A DNA stretch of 64,000 bases, taken from the NCBI GenBank assembly GCA_023091735.1, contig JALKBU010000130.1:1-64000 (forward strand), read 5' to 3'. Positions 55,807-64,000 of this stretch are shown piece by piece. The notes below the pieces were generated by a model, which ran no database searches, was not told where the DNA came from, and worked only from the letters and a program-made list of their open reading frames with translations. Both the position numbers and the translations under genes were made by a program. This stretch comes from Trichomonas tenax (lineage: Eukaryota > Parabasalia > Trichomonadida > Trichomonadidae). How positions within the stretch are numbered: the first letter of the stretch is position 1; each line of letters starts with the position of its first letter.

Positions 55807-58281
55807 TTATGGACAATAGTGTGGGAGTGTTTCCTTTATAAAAGGGAATGTCCTATTATCGAATTCTTCGTATAGTTGTGGATTTTCTGTTGAAATTTGA
55901 TTTAATATCTGCATGAATTCAACTGCAGAGTTCGAAATATCGTTGTTAGGAAATTCCAATTTGCTTTCGTTACTTGTTTTGATTATAGAGCTCTGAAAAT
56001 CTTCCTTAATGTTTTCTGCAATAACAATAAAGATATTCAGCATTGCGTTGGGGTCTGTGATTTCAATAAGTTTCAAAAGTGCTGAATTAGAAAGAGTTAA
56101 AATTAAATTAGAATCAATGTTCATTATCGATTGTAGAGTCAATGCATTATTATAAATAACCATTGCAGAAAGAATTTCTCCGATTCTAACAGTTTCTATC
56201 CATGCTGGAATGCTATTCAGTGCGAACTCGTAAACTTGAGGCAATAAAGGAGTTCCATCGATTGCCAACAATATAGATGATAAAATCTTAATAACAAATT
56301 CACTGTCTTCAATCATTTGCGACATTTGGAATAAAAATGTCAAGAACTCTTCATCTAAGCAATTTCCAGATTTCTGCCTTATCAATATTGTTCTTGCTAA
56401 TGAAGTTACACATTCTATATTTGCAAAATATTGTTCTTCTTGCATCGTGAAAATCGGTGTTATAATTGGCATTATTTCACTTGGAAATGTCGATATCTTC
56501 GATATTATATGATCAATCAAATCAATAATTGATCCTTGATCATTGATTTCAACAGAAGACATTGTTTCAATCAATGGCTGAATTAAAGAGAATAAAAGTT
56601 CAGTGTTGTCGAAATCAAATGAAGAAATTAATGAAATAAATGTGCATGTTATGTTAACAGCATCATCAATGATTTCGAAGTTATTGCTTTCATTAAGAAC
56701 AATATCAGAAAACATTTCCAATACTCCGCTGCATAAATCTACTAAATATGGACACAAACTCTCTTTAAAAACGTTGATGAGAGTGCATGCGTTTGTTAAC
56801 ATTCTTATTGAACCAAACAATGACAAATCTTCAATGAATAAGACCATAATGTTATCAAGAGAACCAGAAAACGCTTCTTGGAACGCTTTGCTAGTTTCTG
56901 CACTAGAATTTGCTAAGAGTGAGCAAAATGCCGAGAGTGCATAAAATCGAACAAATATATGTTCATCGTTTGTGTGATTCAAGCAGCATTCAATGATTTC
57001 AGGGCTCAACTCGAGGCCATTCAAATATGCAAGGAAAGAAAAATATGCGGCTCTCACAAATTGATTCTCACATTCCATGAATTGTGCTGAATTCTCGATT
57101 AAATCCAAAACTGCTTCGTGATCTTTTTCTATCATATTCGAAATGATCATTGTGAGACCTGACAATGAAACCAATATATCATCAACATTGGAACTCGAGA
57201 GAAGCTGCACACATATACTAAACATCATATGACTATAATATGGATTTGATTTTGCTGAAATAAATGAAAGTTCAGCGCAAAGATTTTTTCGATCATAAAT
57301 TTCAGGATCAAATACAAAGTTTGATAACACAAACTCATGCGGATAATTAACACTCAATGATACGTCATATTTCGTTAAAGAAAAGGATGGAAGAATGAAA
57401 TTTGCAATGATTTCTTCTAATGAAATATGTTCATAAATATCTGAAGATTTCATTAATTCGCCAATGAATTTGAAAGTGTATTTCAGTATAATGGGTGTAT
57501 TAAAGTTTTGGGCAATCTCTATTGACTTCTGCAATAACAATATTCTTTGCTCAATTGTGATAAATTCTCGATAATGACAAATTAAGGAATAAAATTTCAT
57601 CGAATGATGGATATATGATAAATTTTTATTCGTTTTCTCGAAGTCCATTGTTGAAGCCATCATTATCCATTTGTTGAATTCATCAATGTTCTCTCTAAAA
57701 AATTGCGGCAAATCGAGAATTGAAAGATAACCCACGCATCGCAATAATAAAGTTTTTTCTAATAAAGAAGCATTGTCTAAAGAATTCGATGCAATTGCAA
57801 CAAAGTTTGTGATAAAAATTGGGTCTAATTCTGGGGTTGATTCATATCTGTAATAAGAAAGCAAAGATCTCGCCAATACAAATGCTCTTAACCTAAAATT
57901 CTGTTCGGAGAGAATTAAATTCAATAAATCAGGCCAATTACCAGAAAAATATAATTTTTGAACAATAATCTGAGACAAATCGTTCATGTTGCCTATAACT
58001 TCAATTATATTCGTCTCCAAAACTGAAAATAACCAATCACGCAACAAAACTAATATTCGTTCGTTTTCATTAATGTCCAGCCATTTATATAACAATGTTT
58101 GTTTCATTCTGATAGCTGCAGCGGTTCTTAGTAAAATATCTTTTTGATCATCACGAATTATATTCAAAAAACTCAAGATTACACTTTCATCGGAAACAAT
58201 ATTAAAGAGAACTTCTTCTGCCGCCATAACCTCCTCGTTTTCACCTCTGAATGTTGCAATTAATAAACTTTCAACATCCAT
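55807..58281 (-). CDS. Importin-beta-like karyopherin (importin-7/8/Cse1-like)
   Basis: The 824-aa protein is all-helical. Its N-terminus fits the importin-beta N-terminal (Ran-binding) domain: a short helix (MDVESLLIATFRGENEEVMA), then SFLNIIRDD, then RTAAAIRMKQTLLYKWLD, which matches the conserved A-x-x-x-L/K-x-x-x-x-W pattern of importin-7, importin-8 and Cse1 proteins. HEAT-type repeats follow to the C-terminus, interrupted by an acidic stretch near 430-450. Such proteins carry cargo through nuclear pores under Ran control. Most relatives have 950-1,050 residues, so this one is somewhat short. Which cargo it carries cannot be told. Confidence 0.6.
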   Translation of the reverse strand: MDVESLLIATFRGENEEVMAAEEVLFNIVSDESVILSFLNIIRDDQKDILLRTAAAIRMKQTLLYKWLDINENERILVLLRDWLFSVLETNIIEVIGNMNDLSQIIVQKLYFSGNWPDLLNLILSEQNFRLRAFVLARSLLSYYRYESTPELDPIFITNFVAIASNSLDNASLLEKTLLLRCVGYLSILDLPQFFRENIDEFNKWIMMASTMDFEKTNKNLSYIHHSMKFYSLICHYREFITIEQRILLLQKSIEIAQNFNTPIILKYTFKFIGELMKSSDIYEHISLEEIIANFILPSFSLTKYDVSLSVNYPHEFVLSNFVFDPEIYDRKNLCAELSFISAKSNPYYSHMMFSICVQLLSSSNVDDILVSLSGLTMIISNMIEKDHEAVLDLIENSAQFMECENQFVRAAYFSFLAYLNGLELSPEIIECCLNHTNDEHIFVRFYALSAFCSLLANSSAETSKAFQEAFSGSLDNIMVLFIEDLSLFGSIRMLTNACTLINVFKESLCPYLVDLCSGVLEMFSDIVLNESNNFEIIDDAVNITCTFISLISSFDFDNTELLFSLIQPLIETMSSVEINDQGSIIDLIDHIISKISTFPSEIMPIITPIFTMQEEQYFANIECVTSLARTILIRQKSGNCLDEEFLTFLFQMSQMIEDSEFVIKILSSILLAIDGTPLLPQVYEFALNSIPAWIETVRIGEILSAMVIYNNALTLQSIMNIDSNLILTLSNSALLKLIEITDPNAMLNIFIVIAENIKEDFQSSIIKTSNESKLEFPNNDISNSAVEFMQILNQISTENPQLYEEFDNRTFPFIKETLPHYCP

Positions 58282-58344
58282 AAATAATACAAAGGGGTTT
58301 AAAAGAAAATGAAGGGTAATTTTTTGTTAAACAAACGATTATTC

Positions 58345-58395
58345 TGTCATATAAACAATGAATTTGTCATATAAATAATGATTTTGCCATGTAAA
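58345..58395 (+). promoter_or_regulatory. Three promoter motifs at exact 20-bp steps before the BspA pseudogene
   Basis: TGTCATATAAA starts at 58345 and 58365, and TGCCATGTAAA at 58385. The whole 20-bp unit is repeated, including AATGA-type sequence after each motif. They face the BspA-like pseudogene and run opposite to the importin-like gene ending nearby at 58281. Confidence 0.65.
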
Positions 58396-58421
58396 AACGT
58401 GGATAAGAAAATGTGCCATAA

Positions 58422-60832
58422 GTTTATATTTCGTCCAAACTGGTTGGAGGAATATATTCAGATGACAAGACAATTCTCACATCGACCGAATCAGGCACAA
58501 CTAATCTCGTCATCAGTCGTCTCACGAGAACTATCTATGGAAGTTCAAATAATTGGGAACTTAAACCATGTTCATCGACATTAATCTCATTTTCATTCGA
58601 GAATGACCCTCAACTCGACATTATCCAAACCAATGCATTTTCATCATGTGCATTGTTGAAAGTCGTTAATCTTCGTCCATGCACGTTATTGCGAACTATT
58701 TCCGATAATGCATTCAAAGACTGCATTAGCGTCACCGAAATCCATCTTCCAGAAGGTGTTGTTACCCTTGGCAGTTATATATTTGCAAGTATTTCCAATA
58801 TCAGTTGAAAATTTTCCTTCATATTGTTTTTATAAATGTATGAACTTAAAAGAACTCACAATTCCATATGACAGCAATTTGAAATATTCCAGGCAATGCA
58901 TATTCATGACTCAAGTTAATTAAATTGCAATCACATCTAAAGTTAAATCGATATCAACAGATTCATTTGAGAATACAAATTTAAATCTCATTACTGTTGA
59001 TCGTTTAAATACCAATTATAAGATAATAAATAATATGTTAATCGAAACATCAACGATGTCAATTATAACATTTCCTTCACAACATGTTATTGATACATTG
59101 GATATTCCAGAGGGTATTACATCGATACGTTATGTTTCATGTACGTATTGCCAATTCAAGCACATCAGTATCCCATCGACATTGAAAACAATAGAAGCTT
59201 GGTCTATACATTCATCGAAATTAGTTGATATTTATATTCCAGACACTGTTACATCAATAGTCGATAGCGTTTTTGTTAGTTGCAAAAGTTTAGTCAGTGT
59301 TCGGCTTCCAAATAGTTTAACTAATTTACCAAATCAACTTTTCTATGATAATGGCTTAAATGGCATCACAATTCCATCAACAGTCACTACAATTGGAACA
59401 GGATGTTTTACGAATTGTCACAATTTACAGGAATTAATATTACCCGATGGAATACAGACACTATCAGGCACCATTTGTAGTTCTTGGACACAGTTAAAAT
59501 TCAATGAATCATCTAATCTCTATATTTATGATCAAAAGCTTGTTTTAGATAAAGCAAACACGACAGTTATGCAATACATTGACACAAACTCTGCTGTTGA
59601 CATTTCGATTCCGTCTCAAGTTCAAACTATGAATGAAAATGTTTTTAATGGAATGTCACAACTACGAACAAACGCATTTGCATCAGATTCTTCATTGAGG
59701 ACAATAAAAAGTTGTGCTTTTATGATTGCAATAGTTTACAATTCGTTAACATTCCAAGTAAAATCAAATACATTGGCGATTCTGCATTCTACAATTGCTA
59801 TATGTTGACAAAGTTTTCATCAGATGTCATAACAACAATCGGAAATTCAGCATTCTATGGATGCCGCTTTCTCTCTAATCTTGCGATCGAGGCTCTCCAA
59901 TAACATACAACCCGTACTTCTGCTTCCAGAAGTGCATTTCTCTTTCATCTGTCATCTTACCTTTTAGCATCAATGAAATCATGGACAACAGTTTCATGGA
60001 CCGCACATCTTTGTCTTCAGTCACATTCCGTTCAACAATTTCCAGCATTGCTCAGAACAGCTTCAGAAATTGTGCATTTCAGACCATTGACCTTTACTCA
60101 TGCGCAAATCTTCAAAGTATTTCAGATTACGCATTCAGCTCCAACACACGCCTGACTAAGGTCATCCTTCATCCTTCTCTCGAGTCAGTCAACTACGAGT
60201 CATTCAGCTACACCAAGATCACGAACTTCACAACACCTCCATCTCTGACACAGATCGGGATCAGCGCATTCCGTTCATGCACATCACTCACAGCTTTCAC
60301 CATCACAAGTGATTCGTCGCTTACGACTATCGACGCCGGTGCATTCCGTGAGTGCACATCCATCTCTCAGATTTTCTGCGACACTCCAAAGTACACAATC
60401 ATCACCGGTGCCCTCTTCGACTCAGGTCGCACTAAGCTTATCCTGTTCCCACCCGCCGCGCCAATCAAATACTTCTCAATCCCATCATCCGCTCAGTCCA
60501 TCACCGAGTGCGCATTCCTCAACTGCATCAATCTCGTTTCTGTCTTCATCCCAACGAACAGTGTCACGCAGATCTCGAACAACGCTTTCGAAGGTTGCAG
60601 CAGCCTCACAATGATTAACATCCCTCTTAGCGTCACATCGATCGGCACTAACGTCTTCCTTGAGATCGAGAACCGAAGTAAGTCATTCATGGATCATCTC
60701 GTCAGCAACAGCAAACTCAATTCCATCTGTCTCGTCGTTGTGATTGTTTATTCACCCAGAATTGCTTCAACACATATGGTATTCGCTGGACTCTTCTCAT
60801 CACTCCATTCATCATATTATAAAAATAACTAA
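58422..60832 (+). pseudogene. BspA-like leucine-rich repeat surface protein, multiply broken
   Basis: BspA-like LRR proteins are a very large trichomonad family, mostly surface or secreted. Here the typical repeats (IxIPxSVTxIGxxAFxxCxxL) continue across three frames. From 58422 to 58808 the reading shows GGIYSDDKTILTSTES, TNAFSSCALLKVVNLRP and SDNAFKDCISVTEIHLPEG, then hits TGA at 58806-58808. Later parts lie at about 58810-58923, 59035-59808, 59712-59903 and 59981-60832, with at least four frame changes or stops between them. No ATG opens the first part. The last 40-50 residues diverge from the family (CLVVVIVYSPRIASTHM). The promoter array upstream looks intact, so a transcript could still be made. 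Confidence 0.8.
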
Positions 60833-61170
60833 TTACTTATATCCACTTTAATTGAATACATACATACATCAAATCAATAATTAGAGATCTTATCAGTACG
60901 ATCACTATAAAATAATTCTGTTTTATCATCGAATGATTAACTATGAAATAAAATGCCGAATTTTGATGATAGAATCGCCAATATTATATTTGTATCTCAA
61001 AGATGCAACGATACAAGTATATATCATTGCATAAAGATGTGTAGTTAGATAGAAGTGTTTAGAGAAATAAATTGGTGTATATTTCAACATAGAAGTCTTT
61101 TTCACATTTTGACAATGAAAAATGTAAACAAAATCAAGGGTGTAAAAAATAATCAGAGATACCAAAATTA
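60833..61170. other. A+T-rich intergenic spacer
   Basis: About 340 bp between the BspA pseudogene and the small membrane-protein gene. No supported feature. Confidence 0.55.
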
Positions 61171-61539
61171 ATGGCGTTCTCTGGGCACAATTTCTGGACA
61201 GCGAGTCCTCTCCTCCTCAACGTCACAATCATCGTCTCAATTGTCGTCATCATCACCCTCATTTTGCTCAAAATATTCAGGTGGGGATGCAAGAAATACT
61301 CAACTGTCCATTCTAAGGCCTCCAGAAACTATGTCTCAAGCCAGATCAAGGACTTCAACCCAAAGGATGACAAAGATCCAACAAGACCGCTTGCAATCCT
61401 TAAAATTCCGATTGGAAATGATATAAAAATCGGAGGAAACGTTGATTTGCTTATGCAGCTTCCACATGTCACACAGGAGGTTATTTTGACACTCCAGGAC
61501 TACGAAAAATACAACATTTTCGCCGAAAAAGAATTGTAA
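61171..61539 (+). CDS. Small single-span membrane protein, 122 aa
   Basis: The protein begins MAFSGHNFWTASPLLLN and has one strongly hydrophobic helix (about 14-37, LLNVTIIVSIVVIITLILLK). A basic juxtamembrane stretch (FRWGCKKY) and a soluble C-terminal part of about 80 residues follow (IKDFNPKDDKDPTRPLAILK, then LTLQDYEKYNIFAEKEL). By the positive-inside rule the C-terminal part is probably cytosolic. No family recognised. The spacing to its neighbours is short and it ends cleanly with TAA. Confidence 0.65.
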   Translation: MAFSGHNFWTASPLLLNVTIIVSIVVIITLILLKIFRWGCKKYSTVHSKASRNYVSSQIKDFNPKDDKDPTRPLAILKIPIGNDIKIGGNVDLLMQLPHVTQEVILTLQDYEKYNIFAEKEL

Positions 61540-61757
61540 TTTTTGTTTGTAAATATACGAAAAACCATTATTGCTGTAATTGAGTTGACGATAAAGCTCA
61601 AATTATTGCGATGAAACTCGTTTTTAACGAAATTTGATTCAAAAATGTTATATAACCTTTAATAATTAAACAAAACCAACAATAGTATTCTTTTCCAAAT
61701 GTAAACTCCGTAATATTCAAATATAAAATACAAAAACTTTTATTACTCTATAAATTA

Positions 61758-64000
61758 TTACTCCTTATCTTCATTGATTAATTCCTGGAACATTACTCTA
61801 TCTTCTCTATCAATAGAACCTGAAACATCACTGTTCTTCAGTACAGTTTCAGCGAGCATTTTCAGTGTCTTATTGTCAGTTTCATCTCTCTTTGCTGTCT
61901 GGAGGCAAAGCTTGACGAGTGCACCAATGTGTGGAGCAGAGAATGTCTCATCGATGATTGAATATGCCCATCCAATGACTTCATCAACATGTGCAAGGGA
62001 AACGATTTTAATGAGAATATCCAATATCTGTCTACGTGCAGTCATATCTGCTAATGGAGAAGTGAAAACATGCATCAATCTTTCGATCGCTTTGTTCTTC
62101 ATCAGCATTGGAACATCTTCTTCCTCATAGATACCCTGTAAAAGCATTTTGAGCACGTAGTTTCTTTCTTGTCTGTAATTAACGGAAGGCTTCGAGAAAA
62201 CAGCTTCGAGGAGAGGAACTTGATTAACTCTCAAAGCTGGCGTGTCCGTGATGTACTTCACGACACGCATGTACAAGTTGTGTCCAGGTTTCATCAAAAC
62301 AGAAGCAAAAGCGGCCATGAAGTGTGTTGCCAAGTGGCAGAATCTCTGATTTTCTTCACTGACGCAGTTAACGATTGATTCAAGAAGCGCTCTAACTGTT
62401 GATTGCTTTGGCCATTCATTGTCTGTGTTCATGTGATAAAGCTGTGACAATGTTTCATATGCAAGGCCACGAATATATTCTTCGCGTGATGAGAGTGCGC
62501 GAAGTGCAACTGAAATTGCACCGCAATCCATGAAGTGCTCTACACCAACAATCTTCTCTTCGATAATATAGTTCGCGAAATACATCAGGAAGCGGAATCG
62601 TGGTGTGTCAATTGGTATTGTGTGTGACATGTGGAATGGCCGAAGGTAGGCGACATTCCTCGATAAGTTTTGCGTTGTAATGTTCTGATTATTGTCGATC
62701 TGCTGTATAACGGATTTGGCAGCATCACCAGTGATGAACATGAATTTATCTGGTGAAATGTTCTGAACTTCGACGAGAGAATAAAACGAATCTTCCTCTG
62801 AAAGAGAAACAGATAAGAAGAGAATTACTCTCAGGGGGACTTCAACATCTGCGCCATTAAGGATATTGCAAACACCTTTGAGCTCTTCTGTACTAAAGGC
62901 AACAAGAGAGTCAGCAGTCATCAGCTTCTTTGCGGAATCTGTATACAATGGAACAACAACTGATGGCGTCTTTGTAACAGCATCTGGATGCTTTGTGATG
63001 AATCCAAGCAAGCAATGATTGAATGTGTTATATATGACTTCGTTGTATTCTTCCATGAAAACACGAAGAACAACAGCAGTTCTTTCATGTCTGAGTCTCT
63101 TCACTTCTGATTTGAATGACTGTTGAGCAATCTGCCTGATTAAGTACTCAAAGCCCCATTCATATTTGCAATTCTCGAGTGCTGCTATTGGATCAGGAAT
63201 GAAAGCCTTTCTAACTATAGCAACTGGCAAACAATCATCTGGAAGTGAATTGTCTGGATAAAAGTGTCCAATGAGAGCGAGAAGTCTATCATCAGATATT
63301 GACTCTCTAAGTTTGAGCTTTCCGAGAATTTCTGTCTTGTTTGTGATATAAACAGAACGAAGGATATCAGCAAGCAGTTGCTCATCCTTTATTAAATGCA
63401 AATGGCGTGGAGCAACGAGATTCATGACATCAATATCAACAGCCTGGAATCCCTCGAATACCCAATTCCAGAAAACGTCACCCTTTGGCTCATATTTGAT
63501 ATCACATGCAACAAGCTGTCTGATAGGAAGCTTGGCCTTGAGCATCTTTCCAATGAGTGGACCGTAGAACTTCTGATCTATCTGCTTTGAGATTCTTTCG
63601 ATAACTTCAGAACTAGATGAACCTTCTAAGAACTTGACTGTCATGTCGTCATCGATCTTACCACTGATTTCAACAGCAAGCGCGAAAAGTTTGTCAACAG
63701 CATCGTTGCCACAAAATGCAGCATCACGAAGCTGCGATTGCACGAGTGGTGGAATTGTCAAGTCTGGACACATAATGACTAAAGATGCGATTGATGCACA
63801 GAGAGCTGGAGATGGTTCAATTACACACATATCGACAACGCATTCAGCAACAGTATACCACTTAAATGTCATCAAGAGATCATTCAAATCGATCTTTTCA
63901 TCTTTAACTGTTACTGTTCTCCTTTCAGAGACGAGATCCTTGACTTCGCAATGATGCAATTTGGCAATAAGTGGAAGTGCGGCTTCTATTGGACTTCCAA
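61758..64000 (-). CDS. URB1: URB1-like nucleolar pre-ribosomal protein, C-terminal part, runs off the window
   Basis: The frame is open to the right edge (about 747 residues visible) and begins outside the window; the Met-like codon at 63959 is TTG and not a real start. The last 260 residues match the C-terminal domain of URB1 (NPA1/NopRA1): MDCGAISVALRALSSREEYI, then YETLSQLYHMNTD, then FMAAFASVLMKPGHNLYMRV, KYITDTPALRVNQVPLLEAV, and ERNYVLKMLLQGIYEEED. URB1 forms part of an early pre-60S complex with Npa2 and Rsa3 that compacts 25S rRNA in the nucleolus. URB1 proteins usually exceed 1,500 residues, so much of the gene lies beyond 64000. It is convergent with the small membrane protein gene. 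Confidence 0.8.
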   Translation of the reverse strand, partial: GSPIEAALPLIAKLHHCEVKDLVSERRTVTVKDEKIDLNDLLMTFKWYTVAECVVDMCVIEPSPALCASIASLVIMCPDLTIPPLVQSQLRDAAFCGNDAVDKLFALAVEISGKIDDDMTVKFLEGSSSSEVIERISKQIDQKFYGPLIGKMLKAKLPIRQLVACDIKYEPKGDVFWNWVFEGFQAVDIDVMNLVAPRHLHLIKDEQLLADILRSVYITNKTEILGKLKLRESISDDRLLALIGHFYPDNSLPDDCLPVAIVRKAFIPDPIAALENCKYEWGFEYLIRQIAQQSFKSEVKRLRHERTAVVLRVFMEEYNEVIYNTFNHCLLGFITKHPDAVTKTPSVVVPLYTDSAKKLMTADSLVAFSTEELKGVCNILNGADVEVPLRVILFLSVSLSEEDSFYSLVEVQNISPDKFMFITGDAAKSVIQQIDNNQNITTQNLSRNVAYLRPFHMSHTIPIDTPRFRFLMYFANYIIEEKIVGVEHFMDCGAISVALRALSSREEYIRGLAYETLSQLYHMNTDNEWPKQSTVRALLESIVNCVSEENQRFCHLATHFMAAFASVLMKPGHNLYMRVVKYITDTPALRVNQVPLLEAVFSKPSVNYRQERNYVLKMLLQGIYEEEDVPMLMKNKAIERLMHVFTSPLADMTARRQILDILIKIVSLAHVDEVIGWAYSIIDETFSAPHIGALVKLCLQTAKRDETDNKTLKMLAETVLKNSDVSGSIDREDRVMFQELINEDKE

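Noticed and set aside
1..64000. Trichomonad-type introns (GTATGT ... ACTAACACACAG)
   Set aside because: I scanned for the 3' signature on both strands and found no convincing match; genes are continuous ORFs.
1..64000. CRISPR arrays, riboswitches or bacterial operons
   Set aside because: The gene content is eukaryotic, and the only regular repeats are the 20-bp promoter arrays and the transposon ends.

Overview
The window looks like nuclear DNA of a trichomonad (parabasalid) protist, of the Trichomonas/Tritrichomonas kind. It is A+T-rich and gene-dense. Nearly every gene is a single long intron-free ORF in the standard genetic code. It mixes eukaryotic housekeeping genes with families typical of trichomonads: BspA-like leucine-rich repeats, Pmp-like beta-helix surface proteins, a trichomonad-type ankyrin protein, a short cathepsin-B-like protease and mobile-element remnants. 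I cannot fix the species from sequence alone. All calls were made by eye from protein motifs and DNA patterns, without database searches.

Layout. 1-3.3 kb: a structured intergenic segment, a small ORF, a mucolipin-like channel and a broken beta-helix gene. 3.4-6.3 kb: an RPA3-like OB-fold gene, a 723-bp inverted-repeat element with a 5-bp target duplication, and an unknown gene. 6.6-9.4 kb: a second, frameshifted beta-helix gene, a papain-family protease and a small predicted myristoylated protein. 9.6-16 kb: a RING protein, a PAP2-like membrane protein with altered catalytic motifs, LSm1, a candidate structured non-coding RNA and a MYST acetyltransferase. 16-30.6 kb: a giant SPRY-HECT ubiquitin ligase, two-strand neighbours including a karyopherin-like protein, MON1 and an ankyrin gene. 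30.9-42.4 kb: a coiled-coil protein, SRR1-like, Noc2-like, tRNA-Ala(AGC), a LisH/FOP-like protein, a PPP phosphatase, a PMS1-type MutL and small membrane proteins. 43-52.7 kb: a PPGF-repeat protein, a coiled-coil protein, a gene fragment, an armadillo-like protein and a four-helix membrane protein. 53-55.7 kb: a mobile-element island with frameshifted virus-like ORFs and a 1.27-kb inverted-repeat element. 55.8-64 kb: an importin-beta-like protein, a BspA pseudogene, a small membrane protein and the C-terminal part of URB1, which runs off the window.

The housekeeping genes are not an operon. Together they cover RNA and ribosome metabolism (LSm1, Noc2, URB1), chromatin and DNA upkeep (MYST, RPA3, PMS1), endolysosomal traffic (MON1, TRPML-like channel), nuclear transport and ubiquitin signalling.

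The most distinctive non-coding signal is a recurring 11-bp motif, consensus TG(A/C/T)C(A/G)TGTAAA. It lies just upstream of many genes, usually pointing the same way as the gene, and often occurs in 2-6 copies with a striking spacing of 18-21 bp. It looks like a lineage-specific core promoter element. It also explains several false N-terminal extensions, so I moved those gene starts to the downstream ATG.
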